NCBI GenBank assembly: GCA_021372495.1
Contig: JAJFUF010000040.1
Coordinates: 231,421 to 295,420 of the forward strand
From: Lysobacteraceae bacterium
GTDB taxonomy: Bacteria > Pseudomonadota > Gammaproteobacteria > Xanthomonadales > Rhodanobacteraceae
DNA: 64,000 nt
Direction of reading: 5' to 3'
Part shown: positions 27,236-35,727 of the stretch, in pieces
Layout of the letters: the number at the start of each line of letters is the position of its first letter
Position numbering within the stretch: the first letter of the stretch is position 1
Notes under the pieces: model-generated
The model's input: only the letters and a program-made list of their open reading frames with translations
The model's database searches: none
Told to the model about the DNA's origin: nothing
Program-made: the position numbers and the translations under genes

Positions 27236-28336
27236 ATGCGCCGTGCCGCCAAACCTGAGCCGCGGGCAACGCTGGAGGCGAAGGTCGCCTTCCTGAAGCG
27301 CGCCGACGCCTACCCCGGGCGGCCGGCGCGGGTGGAGGCGATCGAGACGCACTTCTCGTGGGTGTTCCTGACCCCACGCCACGCCTACAAGCTGAAGAAG
27401 CCGGTCCGCTTCGCCGCGCTCGACTACCGCTCGCTGCGCCTGCGCCGGCTGAACTGCATGCGCGAGGTGCGCCTGAACCGCCGCCTCGCGCCCGACGTGT
27501 ATCTCGGCGTGGTGGCGCTGACCCGCGACGCGCGCGGGGCGCTGCGCCTCGGCGGCCGCGGGCGCCGCGTGGACTGGCTGGTGAAGATGCGCCGCCTGCC
27601 GGCGACGCGCACCCTCGCCCATGCGATCGCCGCCGGCCGCGTGCGCGACGCGGACCTGCGCCGCATCGCCGCGCACCTCGCCGATTTCTTCCGCACGGTG
27701 CCCGCGGTCGCGGTCGCCGCCGAAACCTACCGCCGGCGCTTCGCCCACGGCGTGCGCACGCACCGGCGCTACCTGCTGCGCCCCGCGTTCCGGCTGCCGC
27801 GCGCAGCCGTCGAGGCACCGGCCGCCGCCCTGCTGGATTTCCTGGCGCGCCGCGGCGACCTGCTGGAAGCGCGCGCCCGCGAGCGCCGCATCGTCGAGGG
27901 CCACGGCGACCTGCGGCCCGAGCACATCTACTTCGGCACACCGCCGGTCATCGTGGACTGCCTCGAATTCGAGCGTGCGCTGCGCACGCTCGATCCGGCC
28001 GAAGAGCTGGCGCTGCTCGTCGTGGAGTGCGAGCGGCTGGGCGCGCCGGCGGTCGGCGCGCGGCTGCTCGCCGCCTGGCGCAAGGCCGCCGCGGAGCGGG
28101 CGCCGCAGGTATTGTTCGAATTCCACATGGCCTGGCGCGCCTACCGGCGCGCCGTCGCCGCGGCCTCGCACCTGGATGCGCCCGCCCCGGCCGATCCCGC
28201 GAAGTGGCGCAGGCGCACGCGGCAATACCTGCGGCTGGCGCGCGACCACGCGCGCCGACTCGCGCAGCCCGCCCCGGCCCCCGACACGGCCGACGGCGCG
28301 CTAGCCGCAGCCGGCCGGCGCGCCCGCCGCGGCTGA
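27236..28336 (+). CDS. COG2187-type phosphotransferase/kinase
   Basis: 366 residues. The kinase-fold motif VEGHGDLRPEHIYF is the APH-type catalytic loop (HGDLRPEH), followed by the DxE/E segment IVDCLEFE. The N-terminal HFSWVFLTPRHAYKLKKPV supplies the ATP-anchoring Lys. COG2187 proteins are often fused to an AAA-like kinase domain; here that second half is absent (the C-terminus is Ala/Arg rich). Members often lie in FNR/USP-type stress regulons, matching this neighbourhood. AAAGGA site seven bases before the ATG. Substrate unknown. Confidence 0.82.
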   Translation: MRRAAKPEPRATLEAKVAFLKRADAYPGRPARVEAIETHFSWVFLTPRHAYKLKKPVRFAALDYRSLRLRRLNCMREVRLNRRLAPDVYLGVVALTRDARGALRLGGRGRRVDWLVKMRRLPATRTLAHAIAAGRVRDADLRRIAAHLADFFRTVPAVAVAAETYRRRFAHGVRTHRRYLLRPAFRLPRAAVEAPAAALLDFLARRGDLLEARARERRIVEGHGDLRPEHIYFGTPPVIVDCLEFERALRTLDPAEELALLVVECERLGAPAVGARLLAAWRKAAAERAPQVLFEFHMAWRAYRRAVAAASHLDAPAPADPAKWRRRTRQYLRLARDHARRLAQPAPAPDTADGALAAAGRRARRG

Positions 28337-28365
28337 AGGCGCGCGCGACCTGCGTTCCTTCCGCG

Positions 28366-29361
28366 TCAGCCGGCGCCTTCCGCCTGCAGTTCGACCAGCG
28401 AACCGCCCGCATGGATGCGCCGGATCGCCTCGGCGAACAGGCCCGCCGCATCGACCACGTCGAGCTTGCGCGCGGCCAGCGCGGGGTCGAGCCGGAACGG
28501 CGGCACGGTGTCGGTCACGGCCACGCGGTCGAGCGCGTCGTCGGCCAGCACCTCGCCCGCCGCGCCGAGGAACAACCCGTGTGCGGCGGCGACGCGGACG
28601 CTGCGCGCGCCCTGCGCGCGCGCTGCACGCGCCGCGCGCAGCACGGTGGTGCCGGTGCCGATCAGGTCGTCGACGATCAGCACGCTGCGCCCGCGCACGT
28701 CGGCGAACAACGCCTCGCCGGACACCACGCCGCCGCTGCGCTGCTTCTCCATGAAACCGAGCGGCAGCGGCCGCCGCAGCGCTTGCGCCAGCGCCTGGCG
28801 GAACGCGTCGGCGCGCTTGATGCCGCCCGCGTCGGGCGACAGCACGACGACGTCGTCGTCGCGCAGCAGCGGCGCGTAGTGCGCGACCAGCAGCGGGCGC
28901 GCCTCGAGGTGCTCGGTGACGCAGCGGAACGCGTTCTGGAAGGCGGCCAGGTTGTGCACGTCCAGCGTCACCACGCGGTCGACGCCGACCGCCTCGAACA
29001 GCGCGGCGACGTAGCGTGTGGTGAGCGGGTCGCGCGGCTTGGTGCGGCGGTCCTTGCGCGCGTAGCACAGGTACGGCAGCACCGCGGTCACGCGCGCGGC
29101 GGAGGCGTCGCGCAGCGCGCCGAGGAAGAACAGCAGCCGGCACAGCTTGTCGTTGACGCTCTGCGCTGCGTCGGCGTACAGCGACTGCACGACGAACACG
29201 TCCGCGTCGCGCACGCTGGCCAGCGGCCGCGCCTTGTGCTCGCCGTCCTCGAACTCGCGCTCCTCGTGCGGCGCCAGCGCCACGCCCAGGTGCGCGGCGA
29301 TGCGCTCGCCGTAGGCGCGGCTGGCGTCCAGCGCGAACAGCCGAAGCTCGGTGCCGGGCAT
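28366..29361 (-). CDS. Divergent ribose-phosphate pyrophosphokinase
   Basis: 331 residues. PRPP synthetase features: [10 protein letters not shown] (flavin-like loop of Prs start), the flexible loop [28 protein letters not shown] (ATP/Mg2+ region), [11 protein letters not shown] and the PRPP-binding [14 protein letters not shown]. Catalyses ribose-5-phosphate + ATP to PRPP + AMP. It deviates from housekeeping Prs (for example DLHAEQ is DVHNLAA), so this is likely a paralogue; such paralogues occur in oxygen-stress clusters. Two FNR-like boxes lie ahead of it (29426-29439, right half only, and 29487-29500). Confidence 0.85.
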   Translation of the reverse strand: MPGTELRLFALDASRAYGERIAAHLGVALAPHEEREFEDGEHKARPLASVRDADVFVVQSLYADAAQSVNDKLCRLLFFLGALRDASAARVTAVLPYLCYARKDRRTKPRDPLTTRYVAALFEAVGVDRVVTLDVHNLAAFQNAFRCVTEHLEARPLLVAHYAPLLRDDDVVVLSPDAGGIKRADAFRQALAQALRRPLPLGFMEKQRSGGVVSGEALFADVRGRSVLIVDDLIGTGTTVLRAARAARAQGARSVRVAAAHGLFLGAAGEVLADDALDRVAVTDTVPPFRLDPALAARKLDVVDAAGLFAEAIRRIHAGGSLVELQAEGAG

Positions 29362-29486
29362 ACGCGGTCTCCGCGGCGCGCGTCGTGGTGCAGGCGGATG
29401 CTGGCAGCCGCCGGCGGCGACGTTTCCGACCCAGATCAAATCCGCGCCGCGGCCGTGCCGGCTTGCGCCGCAACCGGCGGCGCATG

Positions 29487-29500
29487 TTGACGCACGTCAA
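29487..29500. promoter_or_regulatory. FNR/ANR/DNR-type box between prs-like gene and DUF2892 gene
   Basis: TTGACGCACGTCAA fits TTGA-N6-TCAA exactly and is a near-perfect palindrome. Its right end is 93 bases before the DUF2892 start codon and its left end 126 bases before the divergent PRPP synthetase start. A weaker copy, CCGACCCAGATCAA (29426-29439), has a perfect right half and lies nearer the synthetase gene. Confidence 0.7.
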
Positions 29501-29592
29501 CACGCGTCGGCGACGGCGCGCCAATCTGTGCCGCAGAACTTCCGGGGCATCGCCACACGCGTACCGCTCACCGCACCGTCCGGAGATCCGCC

Positions 29593-29790
29593 ATGAAGCT
29601 CAACGTCGGCATCACCGACCGTTTCATCCGCACCATGCTCGGCTTCGCCCTGCTGAGCCTGCTGCTGATGCCCGGCAACGCGCGCTGGCTCGGCCTGCTC
29701 GGGCTGATTCCGCTGCTGACCGCGCTGGTCGGCATGTGCCCGCTGTACACGCTGCTCGGCGTCGACACGCGCAAGCGCAAGGCGCACTGA
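29593..29790 (+). CDS. DUF2892 (YgaP-type) inner membrane protein
   Basis: 65 residues: NVGITDRFIRTMLGFALLSL and LLGLIPLLTALVGMCPLYTLLG are the two-helix DUF2892 pattern, including the conserved CPLY. These small membrane proteins occur alone or fused to rhodanese (YgaP) and are often in oxygen-limitation regulons. GGAG site 11 bases before the ATG; a perfect FNR-type box is 93 bases upstream. Confidence 0.88.
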   Translation: MKLNVGITDRFIRTMLGFALLSLLLMPGNARWLGLLGLIPLLTALVGMCPLYTLLGVDTRKRKAH

Positions 29791-29801
29791 GCGCTACGAC
29801 C

Positions 29802-30095
29802 ATGCCCGTGACCATCCACATCCGCATCACCGGCAGTGCCGACGACGCGCGCGCATTGGCCACCACGCTCGAGGGCCTGCCCGGTGTCGAGCGCATCGAG
29901 GAAGTGGCCGACATGATGCCGCACCTCGATGACGAGGACTCGAGCTCGGCCGGCCTGTCCGACGACCTCGGCCCCGGCGTGCACGCGCTCGAGGTCGAGG
30001 CACCCGACCGCGAGAGCGCCGAGCGCGTGCGCGAGCTGGCCGAGGCCGCCGGCATCGATCTCGGCGTGCCGATCGAGATCGTCGACGAGTTCTGA
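29802..30095 (+). CDS. Hypothetical acidic protein
   Basis: 97 residues with two similar beta-alpha halves (VTIHIRITGSADDARALATT and HALEVEAPDRESAERVRELA) separated by an acidic linker (HLDDEDSSS). It suggests a small ferredoxin-like or ACT-like fold, but I recognise no family. It starts 12 bases after the DUF2892 stop and is probably in that transcript. Confidence 0.6.
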   Translation: MPVTIHIRITGSADDARALATTLEGLPGVERIEEVADMMPHLDDEDSSSAGLSDDLGPGVHALEVEAPDRESAERVRELAEAAGIDLGVPIEIVDEF

Positions 30096-30167
30096 GCGCG
30101 GCCCCTCTTTCCAACGGCGCCGAAACGTCGCACGCTGTGCGGCTTCCGCCCCGTTCGCGCCGCCCCG

Positions 30168-31097
30168 ATGCCGACCCAGCGCAAGGCCCTGCTGCAGATC
30201 CACCTGTGCGTGCTGCTGTGGGGCTTCACCGCCATCCTCGGCAAGCTGATCACGCTGCCGGCGCTGGCGCTGGTGTGGTGGCGCATGCTGATCGTCAGCG
30301 CGGCGCTGCTGCTGGCGCCGCGCGTCTGGCGCGGGCTGCGCGCGATGCCGATGCGGCTGCGCTTCGCCTACGCCGGCATCGGCGTGCTGGTGTCGCTGCA
30401 CTGGCTGACGTTCTACGCCGCAGTCAAGCTGGCCAATGCCTCCGTCGGCGCGACCACGATCGCGCTCGGTCCCGTATTCCTTTCGCTGGTCGAGCCCTGG
30501 CTGGCGCGCCGCCGCTTCGATCCGCGCGAGCTGCTGCTCGGCGTCGCCGTGCTGCCCGGCGTGGCGCTGGTGGTCGGCGGCATCCCTGCGGGCATGCGCG
30601 CCGGCGTCGCCGTGGGCGTGGTCTCGGCGGTGTTCGTCGCCCTGTTCGGCGCGCTCAACAAACGCTTCGTCGAGCACGCCGACCCGCTGACCGTGACCTG
30701 CCTCGAACTCGGCGCCGGCACCGTGTTCCTGACCCTGCTGGCGCCGCTGCTGCCGCACGCGGGGCCGCTGCTGCCGCTGCCCGGCCTGCACGACGCCGTG
30801 CTGCTGCTGACGCTGGCGCTGGGCTGCACCCTGCTGCCATTCGCGCTGGCGCTGGTGGCGCTGCGCCGGCTGAGCGCGTTCGGCGTGCAGCTGATCACCA
30901 ACCTGGAGCCGGTCTACGCGATCCTGCTGGCCGCGCTGCTGCTGGGCGAGCAGCGCGAGCTGTCGCCGGCGTTCTATGCCGGCGTGGCGATCATCCTCGC
31001 CGCGGTGTTCCTGCACCCGCTGCTGACGTGGCGCAGCGCGCCGGCCGACCACCCGGAAGTGCTGGGCACGGCGGAATCGAAAGGCATCGCCGACTGA
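30168..31097 (+). CDS. EamA (DMT-family) transporter
   Basis: 309 residues, ten hydrophobic helices in two five-helix repeats. The first helix LLWGFTAILGKLI and VGATTIALGPVFLSLVEPWL are typical EamA; the second repeat ends GVQLITNLEPVYAILLAALL. Drug/metabolite exporter or amino-acid exporter with unknown substrate. No clear ribosome site. The next 146 bases to the hemerythrin gene hold no clear feature. Confidence 0.85.
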   Translation: MPTQRKALLQIHLCVLLWGFTAILGKLITLPALALVWWRMLIVSAALLLAPRVWRGLRAMPMRLRFAYAGIGVLVSLHWLTFYAAVKLANASVGATTIALGPVFLSLVEPWLARRRFDPRELLLGVAVLPGVALVVGGIPAGMRAGVAVGVVSAVFVALFGALNKRFVEHADPLTVTCLELGAGTVFLTLLAPLLPHAGPLLPLPGLHDAVLLLTLALGCTLLPFALALVALRRLSAFGVQLITNLEPVYAILLAALLLGEQRELSPAFYAGVAIILAAVFLHPLLTWRSAPADHPEVLGTAESKGIAD

Positions 31098-31243
31098 ATC
31101 CGCGCCGCCGCGCCGGATAGGAATCTTTTAGGAAAGGCTTAGCGGCGATTTAGCAACGCCGGCGGCAACGCCCGACTACGCTGGCGGGCTGTTGCCGGGC
31201 GCTCCCGCGCCGGCCTTCCCACGAGTAGACGGACCCGCAACGC

Positions 31244-31945
31244 ATGAACGCCGCCAACATCCGCATGAACATGTACGGCCCGATCCACAAGGGCCTGCGC
31301 TCCCGCATGGCCGAAACCATGACCGCGCTGGGGCGCATGGACTGCAGCGATGCCGCCCAGGTCGAAGCGACCCTCGATCTGCTCGGCGACCTCCTCGATC
31401 TTTGCCGCGACCACCTCGAGCACGAAAACCGTTTCGTGCACACCGCGATGGAAGCGCGCGCGCCGGGCTCCGCCGACGCTGCCACCGTCGAGCACGCGCA
31501 CCACCAGGCCGAGATCGCGGCGTTGCAGGCGCTGTGCTCGCACGTCGCCGGCAGTCGCGATCGCGAGCGCGCCGAGCTGGCGTACCGGCTCTACCTCGCG
31601 TTCTCCAGCTTCGTCGCCGAGAACCTGACGCACATGCGCTTCGAGGAGGAGCACAACAACGCCGTGCTGTGGTCGCACCACAGCGACGAGGAGCTGCTGG
31701 CGATCGAGCAGGCGCTGGTCGCCTCCATCCCCGAGGCGAAACGGCCGCGCGCGCTGCGCCTGATCGTGCCGGCGCTGGCGCACACCGAACGCGTGCAGTT
31801 CCTCGCCCATATGCGCGAGGGCATGCCGGCACCGGCTTTTGCCGGCGTGCTGGCCATGCTGATGCCGCTGCTGGATGCGCGCGAACAGGACAAGCTGCGC
31901 ACGGCGCTCGGCCTCGACGAGGGGGCGGCCGGCATCGCCGCGTGA
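31244..31945 (+). CDS. Hemerythrin domain protein
   Basis: 233 residues. An HHE-like bundle is built from YGPIHKGLRSRM, DLCRDHLEHENRFVHTAME, EHAHHQAEIAAL and NLTHMRFEEEHNNAVLW, with the His and Glu ligands of a di-iron site. The C-terminal 90 residues are a second helical domain (LAHTERVQFLAHMREGM). It is the second hemerythrin in the 23-33 kb stretch and fits oxygen or NO binding. No FNR-type box is visible directly ahead of it. Confidence 0.82.
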   Translation: MNAANIRMNMYGPIHKGLRSRMAETMTALGRMDCSDAAQVEATLDLLGDLLDLCRDHLEHENRFVHTAMEARAPGSADAATVEHAHHQAEIAALQALCSHVAGSRDRERAELAYRLYLAFSSFVAENLTHMRFEEEHNNAVLWSHHSDEELLAIEQALVASIPEAKRPRALRLIVPALAHTERVQFLAHMREGMPAPAFAGVLAMLMPLLDAREQDKLRTALGLDEGAAGIAA

Positions 31946-31958
31946 GCGCGCCGCGCGC

Positions 31959-33305
31959 TCAGCCCGCGGCCTGCTCGACCAGCCGCAGCGGGCGGGTGAC
32001 GCGCAGGCGGAAGCGGCCGCGTCCGGTCTTGTCGATGCCGAGCCAATCGGCGCGCTCGGACAACCGCTTGGCCAGCAGGATCAGGCGCGCCTCCAGATTG
32101 TCGACCACGTCCGGCAGGCCGATCGCAGGATCCAGGCGCAGCTCGCGGTTGCTGTAATCGACGCGGCCGTCCCGCACATAACCACTCAGCAGCCGCCACA
32201 GGATCGCGCCGGCGACGCCCTTGATCAGGTAGTCGTCGCCGAGAAAGATGCTGTTGTCGCGCCGGTAGCGCCGTACCGTCACCGGCGTCGCACCGACGGC
32301 CGGCGCCGCCGGCGCGGCGGGCTCGCCGGCTTCCTCGCTGTCCGCCTCGTCGCGCAGCGCGCGCACGGCGACGCCGAGCGCGGCGGCGACCGCGCCCAGC
32401 GCGTCCTCGTCGTCGTGGCTGAAGCGCAAGTCCTGCGCGCTCTCCGCGTACAGCACGCCGAGCAGCTCGCCGCCGGCCTCGATCGGCACGGCCAGCTGGC
32501 TGCCCGGCTCGGCCAAACCCGGGAACGGGATCGCCGTCTCCAGCGTGTCCGCCGCGCCCTCGCCCAGCGCCGACTCGCGAACCGCGTGTCCGTAGGCGTA
32601 CTCCGCGGCTTTGTGGTTGATGCGGATCGAGGTGCGGTACTGGGCGACGACGCCGACGATGCCGGCGCCGAACGGGATCTCCGAACCGACGCCCGAAGCC
32701 GCATAGCCGCGGCTGGCCACCGTGTACAGCCGCGTGTGCGCGCGGTCGCACAGCAGGAGCATCGCGTGCTCCACGCCGAACTGGCGGCCGAGCCCGTCCA
32801 GCGTCTGTTCGAACAGCGCGTCCATCGCCGACGCCGCGGCGATCCGCTGCGTCAGCAGGCGCACCGCCGGCAGCAGGTTGCGCTCGGCGTCCTGGCGGCG
32901 GCGCTCCTGCGCGTCGATGCGCTCGATGCGCAGCACGCGGTAGATGTCCGCGCCGAGCAGGCGGAACACGCCGCTCATGCCGGTGTGCGAGGCGATGCCG
33001 GCAAGACGCGCCTTCATGCGCTGGAACAGCGCGCCTTCGGTCTCGGTGCGTTCGAAGCGGAGATACAGGCGGTAGCACGCCGCCGTCTGCGGGTGGATCA
33101 CCAGCACCGTCGCCAGCGGATGCGCCAGCACGTTCGCGTGCGTCTTGTTGAAGAACTGGAACGACAGCGCGACGTGGTCGCAGTCGACCAACTCGACCTG
33201 CGAGGCGTAGGCGACGTTGGGCGTGCCGTCCGGCGCGCAGGTGGCAATCACGGCCGGGATCACGCCGTCCAGGCAGGCGCGGATCGCGTTCAGCGTGGCG
33301 CTCAC
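31959..33305 (-). CDS. PNPOx-like/GAF sensor with C-terminal DNA-binding-like domain
   Basis: 448 residues, GTG start. Residues 1-135: flavin-reductase/PNPOx-type split barrel (VIATCAPDGTPNVAYASQVE, LSFQFFNKTHANVLAHPLAT). Residues about 165-320: GAF domain (AAASAMDALFEQTLDGLGRQ to LGVLYAESAQDLRFSHDDED). After an Ala/Pro linker, residues 355-448 form a domain resembling a winged helix (SIFLGDDYLIKGVAGAILWR, LSERADWLGIDKTGRGRFRL). It probably senses a flavin, redox or gas signal and binds DNA or another protein. The GTG overlaps the stop of the upstream PNPOx gene (GTGA). Confidence 0.75.
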   Translation of the reverse strand: MSATLNAIRACLDGVIPAVIATCAPDGTPNVAYASQVELVDCDHVALSFQFFNKTHANVLAHPLATVLVIHPQTAACYRLYLRFERTETEGALFQRMKARLAGIASHTGMSGVFRLLGADIYRVLRIERIDAQERRRQDAERNLLPAVRLLTQRIAAASAMDALFEQTLDGLGRQFGVEHAMLLLCDRAHTRLYTVASRGYAASGVGSEIPFGAGIVGVVAQYRTSIRINHKAAEYAYGHAVRESALGEGAADTLETAIPFPGLAEPGSQLAVPIEAGGELLGVLYAESAQDLRFSHDDEDALGAVAAALGVAVRALRDEADSEEAGEPAAPAAPAVGATPVTVRRYRRDNSIFLGDDYLIKGVAGAILWRLLSGYVRDGRVDYSNRELRLDPAIGLPDVVDNLEARLILLAKRLSERADWLGIDKTGRGRFRLRVTRPLRLVEQAAG

Positions 33306-33802
33306 GGCGCGCTCCCGATCTTCGAACCGGCCCTCGGTCCCGGCGTCTGCAGGAACGCCTCGCTGGGCACGAACGCGACCACGCGCAGGTCGTCGTCGGC
33401 GTAATCGAAGTATCCGGCCAGCAGGCCCGGTGCGAAGCCGAGCGCCGCAAGGTTGCGGCTGAAGCTCTCGCGATAGTGCCGGGCGCACTCGCGGTCGGCG
33501 GCGTCCGGTATCTCCACGCGCGCGCCGCTGCCCTTGAGTTGCAGCGCGCGGTGCGTGCCGACCTCCGAGTAGACCGCCGCCACCGCGCCGCCGGTCTCGA
33601 TGTCGCGCAGCAGCTCCACCGAATGCGAACCCACCACCAGGATGCGTACGCCGTGCTCGCCGTCCAGCGCGCGGCAGCCGTAGCCCTTGGTCAGCGTCGG
33701 CACGTTGGCGGCGTCGCGCGAGGCGACGGTGATGGAGACGCCGCCCTCGATGAAGCGCACCCAGTCCGGATCGAGCCAGGCGGAAACGGGGATCGGCGGC
33801 AT
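33302..33802 (-). CDS. PNPOx-like FMN-binding protein
   Basis: 166 residues of the pyridoxamine 5'-phosphate oxidase-like split-barrel fold: GGVSITVASRDAANVPTLTK, VVGSHSVELLRDIETGGAVA, ALQLKGSGARVEIPD. Such proteins bind FMN or F420 and reduce flavin or quinone-like substrates, or serve as haem-stress proteins. Start at 33802; the frame is open upstream to 34060. Its stop overlaps the GTG start of the sensor gene, so the two products very likely act together. Confidence 0.75.
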   Translation of the reverse strand: MPPIPVSAWLDPDWVRFIEGGVSITVASRDAANVPTLTKGYGCRALDGEHGVRILVVGSHSVELLRDIETGGAVAAVYSEVGTHRALQLKGSGARVEIPDAADRECARHYRESFSRNLAALGFAPGLLAGYFDYADDDLRVVAFVPSEAFLQTPGPRAGSKIGSAP

Positions 33803-33941
33803 GGGCGTACCGGCAGTCGGATCGTGCGAAGCCTCGGCGACAGCATAGCCGAGCGCCCGGCGGCCGTCGCCGCCGGCCGGCGTTTCGCGCCGGCGCGCGG
33901 CGATGCCAGAATGGCCGGCGTCTTCGACCAGGGAGCACTCG

Positions 33942-34193
33942 ATGGACATGCCGCAACCCGGTCCCGCGCACGCGCAGTTCGCCCGCGTCGTCTTCCGCCC
34001 GCACGGCGTGATGATGCCCGACCCGGCCGACGGCGACGTGCTGCACCTCGCGAAACGCACGCCGCGCGGCGAGGCGCGCCATGCCTATCGTGCCGAAGGC
34101 GCCCGCCTCGGCTTCGCCGTCGAGACCCGCCTGCCCGGCCAGGACGCCTTCGGCGCCCTCCTGACCGGCGCCTACCGTCGCCGCGCGGATTGA
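33942..34193 (+). CDS. Hypothetical small protein
   Basis: 83 residues, with a GGGAG site eight bases ahead of the ATG. Mixed alpha/beta content, no signal, no membrane segment; residues such as FRPHGVMMPDPADGDVLHLA suggest a beta-rich first half. Family not recognised. It sits between the divergent sensor pair and an exported amidohydrolase. Confidence 0.55.
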   Translation: MDMPQPGPAHAQFARVVFRPHGVMMPDPADGDVLHLAKRTPRGEARHAYRAEGARLGFAVETRLPGQDAFGALLTGAYRRRAD

Positions 34194-34236
34194 ATCGCCG
34201 CGCCGCATCGCATCGCTTCGAACTGGGGAGATCCGC

Positions 34237-35670
34237 ATGAAACGCCTGCTCGCGCTCTGTCTCGGCCTGCTGCTCACCGTCGGCGCCTCGGCCGCGCCCG
34301 ACCAGCCGCCCGGCGTCGATCCGCACAGCTTCGTCGCCTACGGCGCCAACGTGCTGGCGCTGACCGGCGCGCAACTGATCGACGGCACCGGCGCCGCACC
34401 GCGCCCGCACGTCACCGTGCTGATCCGCGACGGCCGCATCGCCGCGGTCGACGAGGACGGCAGCGTGGCGATCCCCGCCGACGCCAAGCGCATCGACCTC
34501 GCCGGCAAGACCCTGCTGCCCGGCTACGTGATGCTGCACGAGCACCTGTTCTATCCGACCGGACGGCTCTCCTACGCCAGCATGCCGTACAGCTTCCCGC
34601 GCCTGTACCTCGCCGGCGGCGTCACCACCATGCGCACCGCCGGCAGCATCAATCCGTACGCCGACCTCGGCATCAAGCAGTGGATCGACAGTGGCCGCGC
34701 GGTCGGCCCGCACATCTTCTTCACCGGCCCTTACATCACCGCGGCCAGCCCCGAGTTCCCGATCATGCAGGTGCCGGACTTCGGCGCGCCGCGCGCGGCG
34801 CGCGCGGAGGTGCGGCACTGGATCGACCTCGGCGCGCGCGACTTCAAGACCTACACCACGATCAGCCGCAAGACGCTGAAGGCGGTGATCGACGAGGCGC
34901 ACGCGCACGGCGCGCGCGTCACCGGGCACCTCTGCTCGGTGACGTTCGCGGAAGCGGCGAACCTCGGCATCGACGACCTCGAACACGGCGTGTTCGTCGC
35001 CACCGACTTCGTCAAGGACAAGCAGCCGGACCGCTGCCCGCCCAATGCCGAAGTGGCGAAGTCGATCGCCGCGCTGGACGTGCAGGGTGCGCCGGCGCAA
35101 GGACTGATCCACACGCTGATCGCGCACCACGTCGCGCTGACCTCGACCCTGCCGGTGATCGAGGCGTTCACGCCCGGCCGCCCGGCCCTGCCCGCCGACG
35201 TGCTCGACCTGATGTCCGCGTCGGCGCGCGACAACTACCTGCGCGCCTACGCCGCGGTGGCGAGCGCGCATTCGCAGACCGCGATCGACGCCTTCAAACA
35301 CGGCATGGCGTTCGAGAAGGCGTTCCTCGACGCCGGCGGCCTGCTGGTCAGCGGCACCGACCCGACCGGCAACGGCGGCGTGGTGCCGGGCTACTCCAAC
35401 GCGCGCGAGGTCGAGCTGCTGGTCGAGGCCGGGCTCACCCTGCCGCAGGCGGTGCAGGTGGCGACGCTGAACGGCGCCAGGTTCCTGCACATCGACAAGG
35501 AGACCGGCAGCGTCGCGGTCGGCAAGCGCGCCGACCTCAGCGTGATCGACGGCGATCCGACCCGCAGCCCGAGCGAGCTGCGCAGGGTGCAGGTCGTGTT
35601 CAAGGACGGCGTCGGCTACGACGCGGCGAAACTGCGCGACAGCGTGCGCGGCGATGTCGGCACGCGCTGA
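34237..35670 (+). CDS. Exported amidohydrolase (imidazolonepropionase-like)
   Basis: 477 residues with a signal peptide ending near SAAPDQPP. The metal HxH is in YVMLHEHLFYP, the following Lys in RDFKTYTTISRK, His in VTGHLCSVTFAE and DLEHGVF, and the Asp in SGTDPTGNGG. The fold is that of amidohydrolases of the imidazolonepropionase-related group (COG1228), which hydrolyse cyclic amides, dipeptides or ester-like compounds in the periplasm. GGGGAG site ahead of the ATG. It is convergent with a TonB-dependent receptor, whose ligand may be its substrate. Confidence 0.85.
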   Translation: MKRLLALCLGLLLTVGASAAPDQPPGVDPHSFVAYGANVLALTGAQLIDGTGAAPRPHVTVLIRDGRIAAVDEDGSVAIPADAKRIDLAGKTLLPGYVMLHEHLFYPTGRLSYASMPYSFPRLYLAGGVTTMRTAGSINPYADLGIKQWIDSGRAVGPHIFFTGPYITAASPEFPIMQVPDFGAPRAARAEVRHWIDLGARDFKTYTTISRKTLKAVIDEAHAHGARVTGHLCSVTFAEAANLGIDDLEHGVFVATDFVKDKQPDRCPPNAEVAKSIAALDVQGAPAQGLIHTLIAHHVALTSTLPVIEAFTPGRPALPADVLDLMSASARDNYLRAYAAVASAHSQTAIDAFKHGMAFEKAFLDAGGLLVSGTDPTGNGGVVPGYSNAREVELLVEAGLTLPQAVQVATLNGARFLHIDKETGSVAVGKRADLSVIDGDPTRSPSELRRVQVVFKDGVGYDAAKLRDSVRGDVGTR

Positions 35671-35678
35671 AACGCGAC

Positions 35679-35706
35679 GGGCCGCGCGGCTTGCGCCGCG
35701 CGGCCC
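35679..35706. terminator. Perfect hairpin between convergent genes
   Basis: A 12-base perfect GC stem (GGGCCGCGCGGC with its complement) and a four-base loop TTGC sit between the amidohydrolase stop (35670) and the TonB receptor stop (35728). There is no T-tract, but the position between two convergent ends marks a bidirectional terminator. Confidence 0.65.
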
Positions 35707-35727
35707 GGGGTGCCGCCATGAAACAGA

